From positions 248,001-312,000 of the forward strand of contig JAKUDP010000028.1 of NCBI GenBank assembly GCA_022570795.1: a stretch of 64,000 bases of DNA. Direction: 5' to 3'. Every line of letters begins with the position of its first letter. Within the stretch, counting starts at the first letter, position 1. The position numbers were made by a program, and so were the translations under genes. Positions 30,650 through 42,322 of the stretch are shown piece after piece. The notes beneath the pieces are model-generated. The model was not told where the DNA came from. It did not search any database and saw only the letters and a program-made list of their open reading frames with translations. This DNA is from Sphaerulina vaccinii (taxonomy: Eukaryota; Ascomycota; Dothideomycetes; Mycosphaerellales; Mycosphaerellaceae).

Positions 30650-33038
30650 AAAGCTTAGTGTGTATCTCAGGACATCAGGGCAGTCATAGACGAGTGTACA
30701 TATACTATGCTCTCAATCGAAGCGTACTACTGAAACCGTGTGATGCGATCACTATCTTGATATCCCGTCGATCCAGGGCCATATATGCCGAAGCCCAGGC
30801 GTTCTACAATCAGGCCCAGGTCAGTAGGATTAGTTATCCAGAACTTGCTCACATAACTTTAAACAGACGACGCCCCATCCTTCGAATCTCCTGCGCAACT
30901 TATTCTACACAGCTCGATGGCCATTGCCTTTGCAGCTCCTTTCATCACCAGATTGCTCCAAGAATATACGCTACCCAAGTCGAGCGACACCATTGATACT
31001 GGGCTGAGTTTGTGCATAGTTGTTCTATCTGGCTTGTAGGAAGCTGAATATCTCCCAGACTAATGCTTCAACGAAACCACGTTTGCATAGGCCGAGTGCA
31101 CTGGATGACTATCCGCCTTAAAACATATCCAGCGACCTACCACAAAGCACGTCTTGCCCAGGCCTCTGGACGCAGCTAGGAGTCAACGGTTGGAAGGTTC
31201 TGTTCGCAGACGAGCACCATGTCGAAAGTCCTCTTTCACGCTAGCTATCAAACCCATTGAAGCGAAAACAAAGACATATCACACAGCGGCCGATCCAATC
31301 TCCAAGACGGCGGCCAATTCTTGGCCATAGTATATCAGACCGTCTCAACTCTGCGTTTGGCTCAGTCGATCATGACTCCGCATTGTACAGTCAGTTCAAA
31401 AGATTCGCAGAACGAGGGGAGATTGTGAGCTTATAATGCAGGGAACATATGCAGCCCTCGAAAGCGATACCAGCGAGTATGCCATGACTAGAGCCTGCGT
31501 GCCTTTCAGGGCATGACTTTGGCCTACAACGACCATTGCCAGATGACGAGGCCGCGTCGTAACCATCGCCAACATCAGGGAAGCAGCGCTTACGCAAGCT
31601 TCGATCACGATTGCAACGATCCCTACTCACAGCGCCGCTCAATCGTGTTACATCCTCTCGATGGCTGATTGTAATCGGATCTGTGCAATGCAACAACCAG
31701 GACGATCTGCTCTGACGAAGCTCAACTGGACACTAACGTTATTCTACAATTCAGGTGAGCACAAGGGGGAAACTTCGAGGCTGGCGACGTGTTGTGGATT
31801 CTGCCATGCACTACACGAACGCTTTGTATTGAGAACAGCTCAAGTCTAGTTCCAAAATGATTACCGAAGCTGCAATGCTGCGAGAAAGGACGAGTGACTT
31901 CCGGGCGGGATATAGACAGACGTGGCGAGGAAGTCCTGAGACATATTTCAAACCGATTTCCAACAGTGGGGTTGTGGAGCTTTCGTGGTTGTTTGTTGTG
32001 ACTCGAGCAAGGAATGTGGGAGTACCTGCATTAGATCCCGAAGCCGAAGCCCGGGCAAAGCGGGGACACAACTGCAGATGAGGTTCACACGCGATGCCGA
32101 TATGTGTGATATGGACAAGATCACACCAAACGTGTGGTGATGTGTCCACATCTCGGTATCAGACCAGAGAACATGGTTCCTGGCCCTCGGCGTCGCCTAT
32201 ATGGTTCCCCATCTCCTCTACTAGGCAAGACACAGAAGACAGCAATGGCACATCGCACAACATCATGCGGTAGCTCAGCAGGCGTGCATCACGAGGGGAG
32301 ATCGCTTCAACACGCACAGAATCCGGCCATAACTTCAGCGATCTCAGACGCGCTCTGAGTCGTGCCTGCTTGCGCTGTGCCGTGTGCAGCAAAGTCGCAA
32401 CTGCTCTGCGCGTCTGCACATGATAGATGGGCTTGCTGGACTTGCACTTTATGGCCAAGGGAAATGAAGCATCACCGATAGCTTGTGTATGGTCTCGTCG
32501 CGAGTAGTTATAGCGCCGCTAGAAGGTGTGATAGACGGCGGGCAGAGGTGGGCGGAAAAGCAAGTCGACTGGGTCGTGGCTTCTGAAATTAAAGAAAGAT
32601 TACGCGGGTCCTGCCGTAATTACCTCTATCCCTCTGTTCCTCACTCTCACGACTCGCTTTCCACCACGCATCGACGCCTGATGGTCCTCCAAATGCTGTG
32701 ACAACGTCGTCAACAACACTCCGCCGCGCGACCACTCATTATTCCACCCGGAGTCTTCACTCCAGTTCACTCATTGGAATCGCTACGACTACGCCCGCCC
32801 GCAAACCACATTCTTTACCGCAGCATCTCGCGCGCCAGCCAGCCATCTGTCCGTCGACACCTACAGACAACACTGCCGATACGTCCACCGCGCACGAAAC
32901 GCTCGCCGTCCGAAGCAGACATCATAGGACGTGTCTCCGTTCGGACAGGAACAGGACGAAGTCGAGACAACAAACACTTTGGTCCCCACGACGACGTCTT
33001 CGACGGCATAGACCAATCACTGGCACGATAAATCAATT
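30650..33038. other. 2.4-kb gene-free region
   Basis: No gene, RNA or repeat can be supported on either strand; open frames are short and without domain features. The last few hundred bases are the promoter and leader of the SUN gene; frames there that run up to its ATG have no ATG start of their own. It is one of the two longest gaps in the window. Confidence 0.5.
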
Positions 33039-34352
33039 ATGAAACTTTCTATTGCGCTGCTCCACGCAGCTGTCGCGGTGTCCGCCGCGCAACCGGCCCA
33101 CCATCATGGACATAAACACCTGCATAAGGAGAAGCGCGAACCGGTCCCAAATCCTGTGGCCGACTTAGTCACTGTCCCTGGCCCCACGCAGGTTGTATAC
33201 GTGCTGAACGGGCAGCCCATCTCGGAGGACGACGTACAGCAGGGCATCAAGAACGGCTCTCTTGTGTTCGCCGATGGTGGACTTGCCCATGCACCGCCAA
33301 GCTACGCGCCGCCCTCGTCTTCCAGCAGCAGCAGCATCAGCAGCTATGTTGCCCCCACTACGAGTGTCAGCAAGCCAACACCTACGCCATCGCCAAGCAG
33401 TTCTCCTGCACCAGCACCAAAGCCATCTGCGCCAACCTACAACGGTAGTGGAAGTGGCGTTGATGCAGACTTCCCTGACGGAACATTGTCTTGCAGCACG
33501 TTCCCATCGGATTACGGGGCTGTTCCTGTTGAATGGACTGGACTTGGAGGCTGGACTGGAGTGCAGTGCCCAGGTTCAGGTTCCACTTCATCTGGCATGA
33601 CTAACATTGAGACTGTGACCTCGGGTGGCTCATGCAAGGAAGGCTCATACTGCTCGTACGCTTGCCCACCTGGATACCAAAAGTCTCAATGGCCAACCAC
33701 GCAAGGATCTACTGGGCAATCCGTTGGCGGCATACTATGCCAGAACGGAAAGCTTCACTTGACCAACCCCGGCATGTCGAAGAAGCTGTGCATGAAGGGT
33801 ACTGACAAGGTTACTGTCCTTGTGAAGAACACCCTCCCCAAGAACGTACCTATCTGCCGAACCGACTACCCAGGAACTGAGTCAGAGACTGTTCCAGTCG
33901 ATGTTGCGCCAGGTACAACTTCGAACCTCACTTGCCCTGATGCCGACAACTACTACAAATGGCAAGGCGGTAGCACCTCTGCACAATACTATGTAAACCC
34001 AGCAGGCGTGCCCGTCGCGGATGCCTGCTGCTGGGGCACTGCCGCAAACCCATGGGGTAATTTCGCCCCAATGAATCTTGGTGTTGGCTACAGCAACGGC
34101 GCTGCATGGCTCTCAATCTTCCAGAATGCACCTACCACCAACGCGAAGCTCGAATTCACTGTCGAAATTGTTGGAGATGGCATCAGCGGAAGCTGCAAGT
34201 ACTCAAATGGACAATACTGCTCGGGGACTTCATGTAGCTCGACTACTGGTTGCACAGTAAGTGACGTCTCTGCAGATTCCATCCTAGCTGGCACTAATCT
34301 TTTCTCTTAGGTATCGCTCAGCTCTGGCACAGCAACGTTCGTATTCTCCTAG
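33039..34352 (+). CDS. SUN-family cell-wall protein (GH132)
   Basis: Secreted beta-glucan-associated protein of the Sim1/Uth1/Nca3/Sun4 group, with roles in wall septation and remodelling. Exons 33039-34256 and 34311-34352 give 419 aa; intron GTAAGT..TCTTAG close to the 3' end. Features: signal peptide MKLSIALLHAAVAVSAAQP, a His-rich stretch, a Kex2-type KR near residue 34 (HKEKREPV), an S/P linker, then the SUN domain with CSTFPSDYGAVPVEWTGLGG, GSCKEGSYCSYACPPGYQKS, GGILCQNGKLHLTNP and CWGTAANPWGNFAPMN. Cys-rich C-terminus (CKYSNGQYCSGTSC). Nearby 2.4-kb upstream region may hold long-range control. Confidence 0.92.
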
Positions 34353-35089
34353 TTCCGACGGCATGGTGCAGGCAACGACCTTCTGGCACAGCATACACAC
34401 GATGACCCGAACGATTTCATAAATTTCTCTGATGTGTGCTTTCGTTCTCTCGATCTCGACGACCGGGCCAGCGCTCGAACTACCCGCAAGTACCGCCTGG
34501 ACGCGCTGCGACATCTAGCACAGCATCTGCATGACGTGCCTTTTCCTCACGCTGCAGGTTCGGTGCTGAGGAGTGGTTGCACGTCTCGTTATCTGGTTTT
34601 GGCACCGGGCATGTTTTGTTCATCTTTCGGGCTACCGTGTGGATGGGAAGGCTAGAAATTCATCGTTGACTACTGCCATTCGTCAGAGCAAAGGGATTCA
34701 GGTAGTAGATCTGTTGGGCCAGGCGACAAGAAACAACGAAAGCAAGGCTGGTGCAATTGCAATGGGATCTGCCGCGATGATTCCTGCCAACGATTTGTGT
34801 ACATAATGTTTTTTTTGTTAATGTTCGTAACGCGCCTCTCCGATTACTTGAATTATGTGCCATTTCTTTAGTGTCAGTTCTCCAATGTGAAGTGAAGTGG
34901 GCAAGTAAAACAGAGTGGGGCTAAACTTGCGTCGTCGTTTCCAAGCCTCCTTCCAACGCCGCTGTCCAGCTTTCGATTAGGCAGTATCCGCACATCACGA
35001 ACATTGGACTTCAGCACTTCTGCGATTAAGCTACTCCACGAACCACGCACTCAGTCCAACCTCGTTTGTGCATATCGTGAACAGCAATC
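34353..35089. other. Intergenic, ARP2 upstream region
   Basis: 3' flank of the SUN gene and promoter of ARP2, same strand. A T8 run lies near 34810. No gene supported. Confidence 0.55.
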
Positions 35090-36423
35090 ATGGCGGAGGC
35101 GCCAATCGGTATGCGACATGCCCAACACACTCCAATGCCTTACTGACCAGTGATCAGTGCTCGATGGCGGTACCGGTTTCCTCAAGGCTGGTTATGCTGG
35201 CCAGGTAAGACTGCGCAGAGTAGCTCTCCGATGACAGCGACTTACACGAATGATGCGCAGAACTTCCCCGATCACCAATACCCTTCCATTGTCGGCCGAC
35301 CCATATTGCGAACGGAAGAGCAGGCAGCGGGGGATGTCCAGCTTAAGGATATTATGTGCGGAGATGAGGCAGCTGCAGCAAGATCAATGCTCCAGATCAC
35401 ATACCCGGTACGAGAATGTGGCTCAGCTATGTGCACGCCTGGATACTGACTGAAGTGGGACCACAGATGGAGAATGGAATCGTAAAACGATGGGAAGACA
35501 TGCAGCACCTTTGGGATTACACCTTCTTCGAAAAGATGCAGATTGATCCTACTGGGCGCAAGATCCTGTTGACGGAACCTCCTATGAACCCGCTCAAGAA
35601 CCGGGAACAGATGTGCGAGGTCATGTTCGAGCGGTATAACTTTGGAGGCGTTTATGTGGCCATACAAGCAGTGTTGGCACTTTATGCTCAAGGTCTATCA
35701 TCTGGAGTTGTAGTCGACTCTGGTGATGGTGTTACGCATATCGTGCCTGTGTACGAGAGCACTGTCCTAAATCACCTTACACGAAGACTGGATGTCGCAG
35801 GCCGAGATGTCACACGCAACCTGATCTCGCTCCTCACACGACGTGGCTATGCACTCAACCGCACAGCGGACTTCGAAACTGTTCGTGCCATCAAGGAGAA
35901 GTTGTGCTACGTCTCCTACGATTTGGCTCTGGATCAGCGATTGAGCGAGGATACCACCGTACTTGTGGAGTCCTACACGTTGCCAGATGGTCGTGTCATC
36001 CGTGTCGGTAGCGAGCGCTTTGAGGCACCCGAGTGCCTGTTCCAACCACACTTGGTCGATGTCGAACAGCCCGGTATCGCAGAGTTCCTGTTCAACACAA
36101 TTCAATCAGCAGATGTGGATATACGGTCTTCCCTGTACAAGGCCATTGTTCTATCTGGAGGAAGCAGCATGTACCCCGGTCTACCCTCGAGAATGGAGAA
36201 AGAAATCAAACAGCTGTGGCTCACGAAGGTCCTTGGTGGCAACCCAGAGCGATTGAGCAAGTTCAAAGTACGGATAGAAGATCCTCCTCGGAGACGGCAC
36301 ATGGTCTTCCTCGGTGGCGCTGTGCTTGCCAACATCATGGCTGATAAAGAGAATATGTGGGTAACTAAGCAGGAGTGGGAAGAGCAAGGCTCTGCTGCAC
36401 TGAAGAAGCTCGGCGAGAGATGA
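35090..36423 (+). CDS. arp2: Actin-related protein 2 (Arp2/3 complex)
   Basis: Arp2 pairs with Arp3 to start branched actin filaments in endocytic patches. Four exons, 35090-35108, 35158-35204, 35261-35407 and 35467-36423, give 389 aa (yeast 391). The first exon is only 19 nt. Junctions rebuild MAEAPIVLDGGTGFLKAGYA, GQ|NFPDHQYPSIVGRP and QITYP|MENGIVKRW. Actin-fold nucleotide motifs are present: LDGGTGFLKAGYA, VVVDSGDGVTHIVPVY and KAIVLSGGSSMYPGLPSR. Arp2-specific GIVKRWEDMQHLWDYTF and MNPLKNREQM distinguish it from actin and Arp3. Confidence 0.95.
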
Positions 36424-36774
36424 TCATGACCATGCGATAGAGCCGTGAGCGTGTCGTGGTCAGCAGCTACTGCGTAAAAGTTATAAAGCAGTCTTCCAAT
36501 CCGATAGAAGCTTCTGTCCAGATCGAATAGCACCAATGAAGGAAATGAACAACACAGTCGTGGGAATGAGGCATAATGCACTCATCTGAAGAGTGTAGTT
36601 TCATGCTCATTCATACACTGATCTCCCATGTGCGTGCTGAAGCATATATACAAAGGCATCCATAGCCCAGCACACTGGATACGCTGATTCTATGGTGTAC
36701 ACACTCAGCTTGCCTCCGTTCTGCTCATATCCGACCTCGTCAAGTTCTCTTTCTCTGTTTGCCAAACTCATTGC
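36424..36774. other. Convergent intergenic region
   Basis: 3' flanks of ARP2 (plus) and MIC10 (minus). Nothing else seen. Confidence 0.55.
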
Positions 36775-37194
36775 TCACGGTCTGAGCACACGGAGTCCAT
36801 CGCGAGACGGGGCTGTCGCGCGCTTGAAGCTCTGTGGTCCTTGTTAGTATCCGTATATACCACTTCGTATCAGATTTTCTGCATACGCTATCGCACTCTT
36901 CCCAAGCTCGTCCAGCTCCGAATCCTAGACCTGCCCATACTGGGAATGCTCGACGCTTGAAGAGGAGGACTGAGAAGATTACGCCGAATGATGCGCCCAG
37001 TCCCGAGCGGATGAGGAGGGTGCTTAGGCAGTGGTCCCACTAGATGTCCTCTATCAGTTCACTGCTGTCTTGCGCTTGTCTAAGGTTCCTGTATCTGTTC
37101 CTACCTTTTCGTTCAATAGCGCTTCGCTCATGGGTCGGTTGGAACGCGTTGGAGGTGGGACGACGGCGCTGCTGGGCTTGTTGGAGTCGGCCAT
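36775..37194 (-). CDS. mic10: MICOS subunit Mic10
   Basis: Small inner-membrane protein that oligomerises to bend membrane at crista junctions. Exons 37194-37105, 37039-36887 and 36831-36775 give 99 aa (yeast 97). All introns are phase 0; the last has an ATACTAAC branch site. The product starts MADSNKPSSAVVPPPTRS, then MSEALLNEKWDHCLSTLLIR, first helix GLGASFGVIFSVLLF, the loop KRRAFPVW, and second helix with the Gly motif AGLGFGAGRAWEEC, then SFKRATAPSRDGLRVLRP. The Gly-rich helices are those needed for oligomerisation. It is too small and split to be obvious as an open frame. Divergent from URB2, 213 bp between ATGs. Confidence 0.93.
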
Positions 37195-37407
37195 GGTTGC
37201 GAGAAATTCGGCGACGAGAGGGAGAAGTACGTGGAGTGTTTGAGAGAGTGATGTTGTGGTTGGGTTGCTGGCCCTGGCCCAGCTTGAAGTCGCAGCTCAA
37301 TGTCGGCGAAAGTTTGTCCGACCTCTTCAACTTTTCTAAAAAGTTCACGATCTTTGTGAACATCACCACACACCCTTTACACAATCAGCACTGGAGCCGG
37401 GGAGGAG

Positions 37408-40400
37408 ATGGGTGGGATGGCGCCGCATGATGGGACGTCTCTGTCGAGGCTAAAGGCTCTCGACAGCCTGTCCACTCTCGATGTTCAACTACAAGAAGCT
37501 CAGAAGTTATGCAACCACAGTGCCCGAGCAGAGATGCTGCTTCGCTGGCTGGTGACGAAATTAAAGACCTCCCCAGAGGCACGAACGCATCCTGGATCCT
37601 GGAAATTATTGGCATCTTGTCTCCGATTACTGCCAGTTCAGAAAATTGCAGCTACGCTAGGTGGCGGCTCAGTGCATGAGATTTTGCAGAAGACATGTGC
37701 TGAGCAAGGCTTGCCGAAGGAAAGTCTGTCCGCTGTGTCGCGAGCATGGGAATTGTTGCACGAGATGAGCCAGACGCCTACAGGTGTTGCAATCGAAGCT
37801 CTACTTAAGGTGGACGGAGTCGTAGCAGCGGAGATATGTGGAAACTGGTTCCAGCATGTTTACCGAATATTGAAGCTCGAGGAGTCTTCGACACGGGACT
37901 CGAATGGCATATCACTCCTGGGATTCGGCCTCCGGCTCTGGACTGCTCGCAAGCGCTCTGCCTCGGACGATACGGTATTCAGCTCGAAAGCTGTGCTTGC
38001 ACTATGCCAACTCGTGGTTCTACTCGGCAGAATCGATGAGCTTGGCAGATCAGAGAAGCGCAAACGCTCCACGCACACCCCCAACACAACGAAAGAGTAT
38101 CTGCGCGCGCTTGAGTCACTGATCGCCAAGCATACTGTACTGCCAGCTCGAACGACGTTCTTGACTGCGCAGCAGAAGGCTCGAAAGCAACCATCGACTG
38201 AGCAGGCAGCAGGCATATTCGATGCTCTCAGGACATCGACGCAAGATATCTACGAAGTGGTACCCATCTTCCTGGACATTGCTCTCAGGGCTGTTTCAAT
38301 GCCTACACCAGGGCAGCGGAGTCGTGAACTTGCATGGATTGAGGCCATGTTCAATGCATTGTCTGCAATGGTCGATATGGGTAACCTTCATCAGCGTGAC
38401 GAGACGGTTGCGGCCATGCTACGTTGCCTCCACAGCCACAAAGTTACACTGTCGGCGCAGAAGCTCAGTGGCTTGGCAAAACATGCTATCAATGCCGCAG
38501 ACACGCCTGAGGGCGTCAGTTGGCAGATGATCTCGCAAATTGTGCTGCTCAATTCTGGGATCTTCACAGGCCCAGCCATCATTGATGAGTTGTTTGCAGC
38601 TATTGGAACTAACAAGCTGGCGCAAGTGACTTCTGCTGTTGTCAAAGATCGTGTCATCGTGCCAGTCATTGATGCATTCGTCCAGAAACAGCAAACGAGG
38701 GAGTTGCTCGACTTGTGGCATCTCCAGCTGCTTGGTCAGGGTGACGTTGATCCTGACAAGATATGGATCTCCATCGTGCCTGATGTCGTTGACGCATTAT
38801 CATCACTACTGAGTACCGAAGTTGCTATCTCAGCTTTCTCGCAGTATTCCGCACTTCTACGCAAGCTAGCTCTGCCGCAAGAGCGGAGAATCATCCAAGA
38901 CGACTTCCAGAGAGAGCTATGTGCTGACCTGGTTGTTCTTCGTGCAATACTACAAGGACTACGTAGCAAGCCCCAAGCTCAGCAATACCTGGAGGATCTG
39001 CGAGACATCCTGATGTCGCTCGAAGCCTCAGTCTTGCCCACCGATTGTCGCGGACATCTATGGCAGTTTTCAACGGTGCTTTTCGAACTTTGGCTTCCCA
39101 TGTGGGTTGAGGCGCAGGCCAATGAAGCTGAGTTGAAGACTTCTCTTGCAGCAATAACCAGAGGCGATCTACTTGCAACGGCAATTGAAGATGCCAAAAC
39201 AACATCTTCCGCAACTCCATCGGCGCAGGTGCTGCTGGGATCGATAGGCTCCATGGTACAGCCATACGACACTAGCGACGAGAATAAGGCACTGCGCGCG
39301 CAGACGATAGAGCTGTTATGCACACAAAAAAGTGGCCTCTCGGTGCTTGCTGAGTACCCCAGGCTGCTAGACCGAGCGTCGTCAGACTGCATCAGTCGTG
39401 TTCTCCGAGTAGCACTCTCCTACCAAGCCCAGCATGGCGCGCCTCACATCTCGTCAAGCGGTTCACGCGTCTTGGAGAAACTCCTGTCTAACCTCCAACA
39501 CAGCGCAGAAAGCGACGACTGGGTGGTTGATCTGGACGTTCGAAGCAGCTCCCTACTAGCGCCAGCAACACTGAGCGCTCGTCAGCGGGGAATCATACTT
39601 AACAAGATGCTGGACCAGACATCCGCTTCACTACATTTAGCACAGTTTCTGGGAATGCTCGCACATCCTGTCAAAGATGCACAAATACTAGAATTGGCGC
39701 CCAAATTATTCAACCTGGTGATTGTCCCACAATCATCTCCTGTCTCTGAGAGATACAAGTACTTGCAGCTTTTGCGCTCGACTACACGGGAAGTCTTCCT
39801 TCGTCTACCCAAGAGCACAAATAACCAAATGGCGTTGAAGCTTTCGCAGGCAGCCGTCACGCGAATGAAGCCAGTAATCACTGGCATAGCCAATATCGAG
39901 ACCACTGATGCGGTTATTGTACTGATCTGCACCACGATCAACTGCCTAGAAGAGTGTGATAACGTCAATAGCGAGGCATGTGCTCATCACAACAAGGACG
40001 TGCTGCGCGAGTGGACTGAGCATTTGATCGTTGTACTGGAGGCTTGCCTGTCGAGCGAAGATGCTATTCCGGAGAATCAATGCTATGCCGCAGCTGATGG
40101 CCTACTAAGTCTGCCAAAGCCTGTGTGGGATCTGGTCGGATCGAAGGGAAAGAAATTTACGCGCAGAATCGTCAAGGCTGCTAAGGATATCCTGGAGTCC
40201 GGAGTCGGAATCTCTGATACACTCGCAGTGACCAGTTTCAAACTGCTGTGCAGATATGATAGTGGTCTTGACTTGACGAAAACAGCGTCTGATATCCTCT
40301 CAAGGACCATGAGCGCGAAAGCTGTGAAGAGCGTACTTCTGTGTTTCGAAGAACTGCTTGACAGCCAAGCCCGTGGCGACGAGATTGCGAACAGGATTGC

Positions 40401-41196
40401 AAACATTATCAGTTCCGAGACACTGGCCCCTCGCACTGCAGCCCAGTTGCATGCATACGTGATCAGGAACTTCTGGTCAAGTTCGGTGCAAACTTCGACC
40501 TGCTCCACGAACGACGTATGGCATTTCTTGCTGCGCACACTGTCAGAAAGACAGAACCATGGCGTTCGGGGCGAGGTCTTCAATCTCATGGAGACTCTTC
40601 TCACTCAGAGAAAGCATGTCATCAACCAGTACGGTCTCGAGCAAACCTTGACAGTCATTCACCAAGTGATGATGGAGGGGAAGCAGACCACAGAGGTGTT
40701 CTCTGGAGTGTGTCAAGTCTTCAGAGTCATCTTGAACCAATATCGTACGCAGTTACAAGGTCGCTTCCATCTTGTCACCGCGCTGTTACAGATCCTCCTT
40801 ACGGACCTGCTGGATGACACTTCCACCGCGCCGATGCAGTTACGGGAACGTCATGCAAGAAGCGTAGCTCAACTGCTCGAAATCTTCTGCAAGCCAGTGT
40901 GGGTACGCAGCACGGCGACTAGCCTCGTCGACAGCTCGCGCGAGGCGCAGAAGTATGCTGGGCAATTCGTGCAGTACATTCTACATCACTATTGCTCACA
41001 GGTCCTGGCTCAGAACCCTGCTGAGGGTGTGAGGATGGCTATTAGGCCTGGTATCTTCGCGATCTGTGAGGCCATGGAGGCATATGATGAGGTCAGTGTG
41101 AGATCACTGAGTGCTGCTATGAATGCCAATGAGAGAGCTATTCTGAGGATTGTGGTCAATGACTGGAGAGCGTTCGGGAAATGGGAGGGAAAGTGA
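37408..41196 (+). CDS. urb2: Ribosome biogenesis protein Urb2/Npa2
   Basis: Nucleolar protein needed for early 60S assembly, in a complex with Npa1, Dbp6, Nop8 and Rsa3. Intronless, 1262 aa. The protein is almost wholly alpha-helical HEAT-like repeats without catalytic motifs. The C-terminal domain, with QFVQYILHHYCSQVLAQ, RPGIFAICEAMEAYDEVSV and ANERAILRIVVNDWRAFGKW, matches the family's conserved Urb2/Npa2 C-terminal domain. The N-terminus has LSRLKALDSLSTLDVQLQEA. The length agrees with filamentous-fungal homologues (yeast Urb2 1174 aa). A second in-frame ATG at 37417 could be used. Confidence 0.85.
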   Translation: MGGMAPHDGTSLSRLKALDSLSTLDVQLQEAQKLCNHSARAEMLLRWLVTKLKTSPEARTHPGSWKLLASCLRLLPVQKIAATLGGGSVHEILQKTCAEQGLPKESLSAVSRAWELLHEMSQTPTGVAIEALLKVDGVVAAEICGNWFQHVYRILKLEESSTRDSNGISLLGFGLRLWTARKRSASDDTVFSSKAVLALCQLVVLLGRIDELGRSEKRKRSTHTPNTTKEYLRALESLIAKHTVLPARTTFLTAQQKARKQPSTEQAAGIFDALRTSTQDIYEVVPIFLDIALRAVSMPTPGQRSRELAWIEAMFNALSAMVDMGNLHQRDETVAAMLRCLHSHKVTLSAQKLSGLAKHAINAADTPEGVSWQMISQIVLLNSGIFTGPAIIDELFAAIGTNKLAQVTSAVVKDRVIVPVIDAFVQKQQTRELLDLWHLQLLGQGDVDPDKIWISIVPDVVDALSSLLSTEVAISAFSQYSALLRKLALPQERRIIQDDFQRELCADLVVLRAILQGLRSKPQAQQYLEDLRDILMSLEASVLPTDCRGHLWQFSTVLFELWLPMWVEAQANEAELKTSLAAITRGDLLATAIEDAKTTSSATPSAQVLLGSIGSMVQPYDTSDENKALRAQTIELLCTQKSGLSVLAEYPRLLDRASSDCISRVLRVALSYQAQHGAPHISSSGSRVLEKLLSNLQHSAESDDWVVDLDVRSSSLLAPATLSARQRGIILNKMLDQTSASLHLAQFLGMLAHPVKDAQILELAPKLFNLVIVPQSSPVSERYKYLQLLRSTTREVFLRLPKSTNNQMALKLSQAAVTRMKPVITGIANIETTDAVIVLICTTINCLEECDNVNSEACAHHNKDVLREWTEHLIVVLEACLSSEDAIPENQCYAAADGLLSLPKPVWDLVGSKGKKFTRRIVKAAKDILESGVGISDTLAVTSFKLLCRYDSGLDLTKTASDILSRTMSAKAVKSVLLCFEELLDSQARGDEIANRIANIISSETLAPRTAAQLHAYVIRNFWSSSVQTSTCSTNDVWHFLLRTLSERQNHGVRGEVFNLMETLLTQRKHVINQYGLEQTLTVIHQVMMEGKQTTEVFSGVCQVFRVILNQYRTQLQGRFHLVTALLQILLTDLLDDTSTAPMQLRERHARSVAQLLEIFCKPVWVRSTATSLVDSSREAQKYAGQFVQYILHHYCSQVLAQNPAEGVRMAIRPGIFAICEAMEAYDEVSVRSLSAAMNANERAILRIVVNDWRAFGKWEGK

Positions 41197-41615
41197 ATCA
41201 GGCGATAGCATTGCCTGGCTGAATCACGGCGCATCAAGAGAACAATCAAGAAATGTAAGGGCGCATGATGTCGAAGTAGCAAACACTGGCGAGCTACTTG
41301 GTCATGGCGCACAACTCCAAGCCCATCGGCCGCTCATCTCTCTCCTCCTCGAAATATAACAGCTAACCTCGATGTCCGCTATACACGTAATCTAACAAGG
41401 AATCTAGATTGATCCTCATTGCAAGACCACAGACATGATGGAGACGTTTCCAGCACGTTCGTCACAACCCCACGACATTTCACGCTAGTCAACCGCTAGT
41501 GGTTCAGTGCACTCCCCGCCCTCCTCGCACTTCTCGAGCTTCTCCAAATTCCAGTTCGCCGTCACAAACACACACCAGAACAGAAATAGAGAGAACAAAC
41601 TACACCAACTTCAAA
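41197..41615. other. Intergenic
   Basis: 3' flank of URB2 and upstream region of the small Cys-rich gene, whose leader is C/A-rich before 41616. Nothing else seen. Confidence 0.55.
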
Positions 41616-41979
41616 ATGCCAATCTGCAAGATGGGAGACCACTTCGCAGCGCCACACCTATTCCGACAGCCACCATGTGCACCACACATGCAGGAGATCT
41701 GCACGCCTTGCGCCCAAGCCTCTCTCGCCAACTCAATAACCTGTGAGAACATCGACAAGATCAGCTGCGTCTTGGGCGGCAAGTTGCTCGACGGAAAGGA
41801 GATTCAGGAACGTGCTTCTGCCGAAAGCTATAAGCTGTAAGTCGCATTGATGAAATCCATGTAACTCAGTTTGACAGTTGTGTTACAGATACTTGTCGAT
41901 CAAGGTCAAGAGAGACGAGGAAGCTGAGCTTGAATTGAGGATTGCTGAAGCGGATGGGGATGGCTACGTCTTGATTTGA
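41616..41979 (+). CDS. Small Cys-rich hypothetical protein (103 aa)
   Basis: Exons 41616-41836 and 41889-41979; the 52-nt intron is GTAAGT..TTACAG. The ATG context (ttcaaaATGc) is good. Six Cys lie in the first 51 residues: MPICKMGD, PPCAPHM, EICTPCAQA, ITCENIDKISC. No signal peptide, so probably cytosolic or organellar; spacing could suit metal binding or disulphides in the mitochondrial intermembrane space (CX2C in CTPC), but no CX9C pair is seen. The second exon adds a charged tail (IKVKRDEEAELELRIAE). No family recognised. Confidence 0.6.
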
Positions 41980-42322
41980 TCTGACCCAGATAGCATTGCG
42001 GTTGTGGAGCAAAGTATAAGGAGATCGAGTGACCAGGCACAGACAACATGAGTCGATCTCTGAAAGGTTGGAAGTGACGGGAGTTGTAGCAGTCATTGGA
42101 AAGGGACTCCACCAGCCGATATTGAGAGCTTCTTGGAAATGCGTTTTGAGATTGGAGTTGCAAGTGGCGTGAGCTGTAGCTATGGTAACAGTCAATTTCA
42201 GCTGATATCCTTGATATCCCATTGTCGTTCGTCATCTGTCTCCGGAATTCGGCAGGTGAAGCCGATCGAATTTGTTCTTCTTTCGTTCAACCCGCGACGT
42301 CTACTTTTCATCAGACACAAAC
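41980..42322. other. Intergenic
   Basis: Upstream region of the first IFI6/27-like gene. The frame of that gene is open back to 42272 but 42323 is its best ATG. Nothing else seen. Confidence 0.5.

Noticed and set aside
30658..30996. 112-codon frame after QCR8
   Set aside because: Composition looks random and the start falls in the QCR8 3' UTR.
32265..32330. gcggtagctcagcaggc, resembling a tRNA A box
   Set aside because: No B box at the expected distance and no pairing stems.
32698..33042. Frame ending on the SUN start codon (ATGA), like an overlapping upstream ORF
   Set aside because: It has no ATG anywhere in the frame, so translation from it is not supported.
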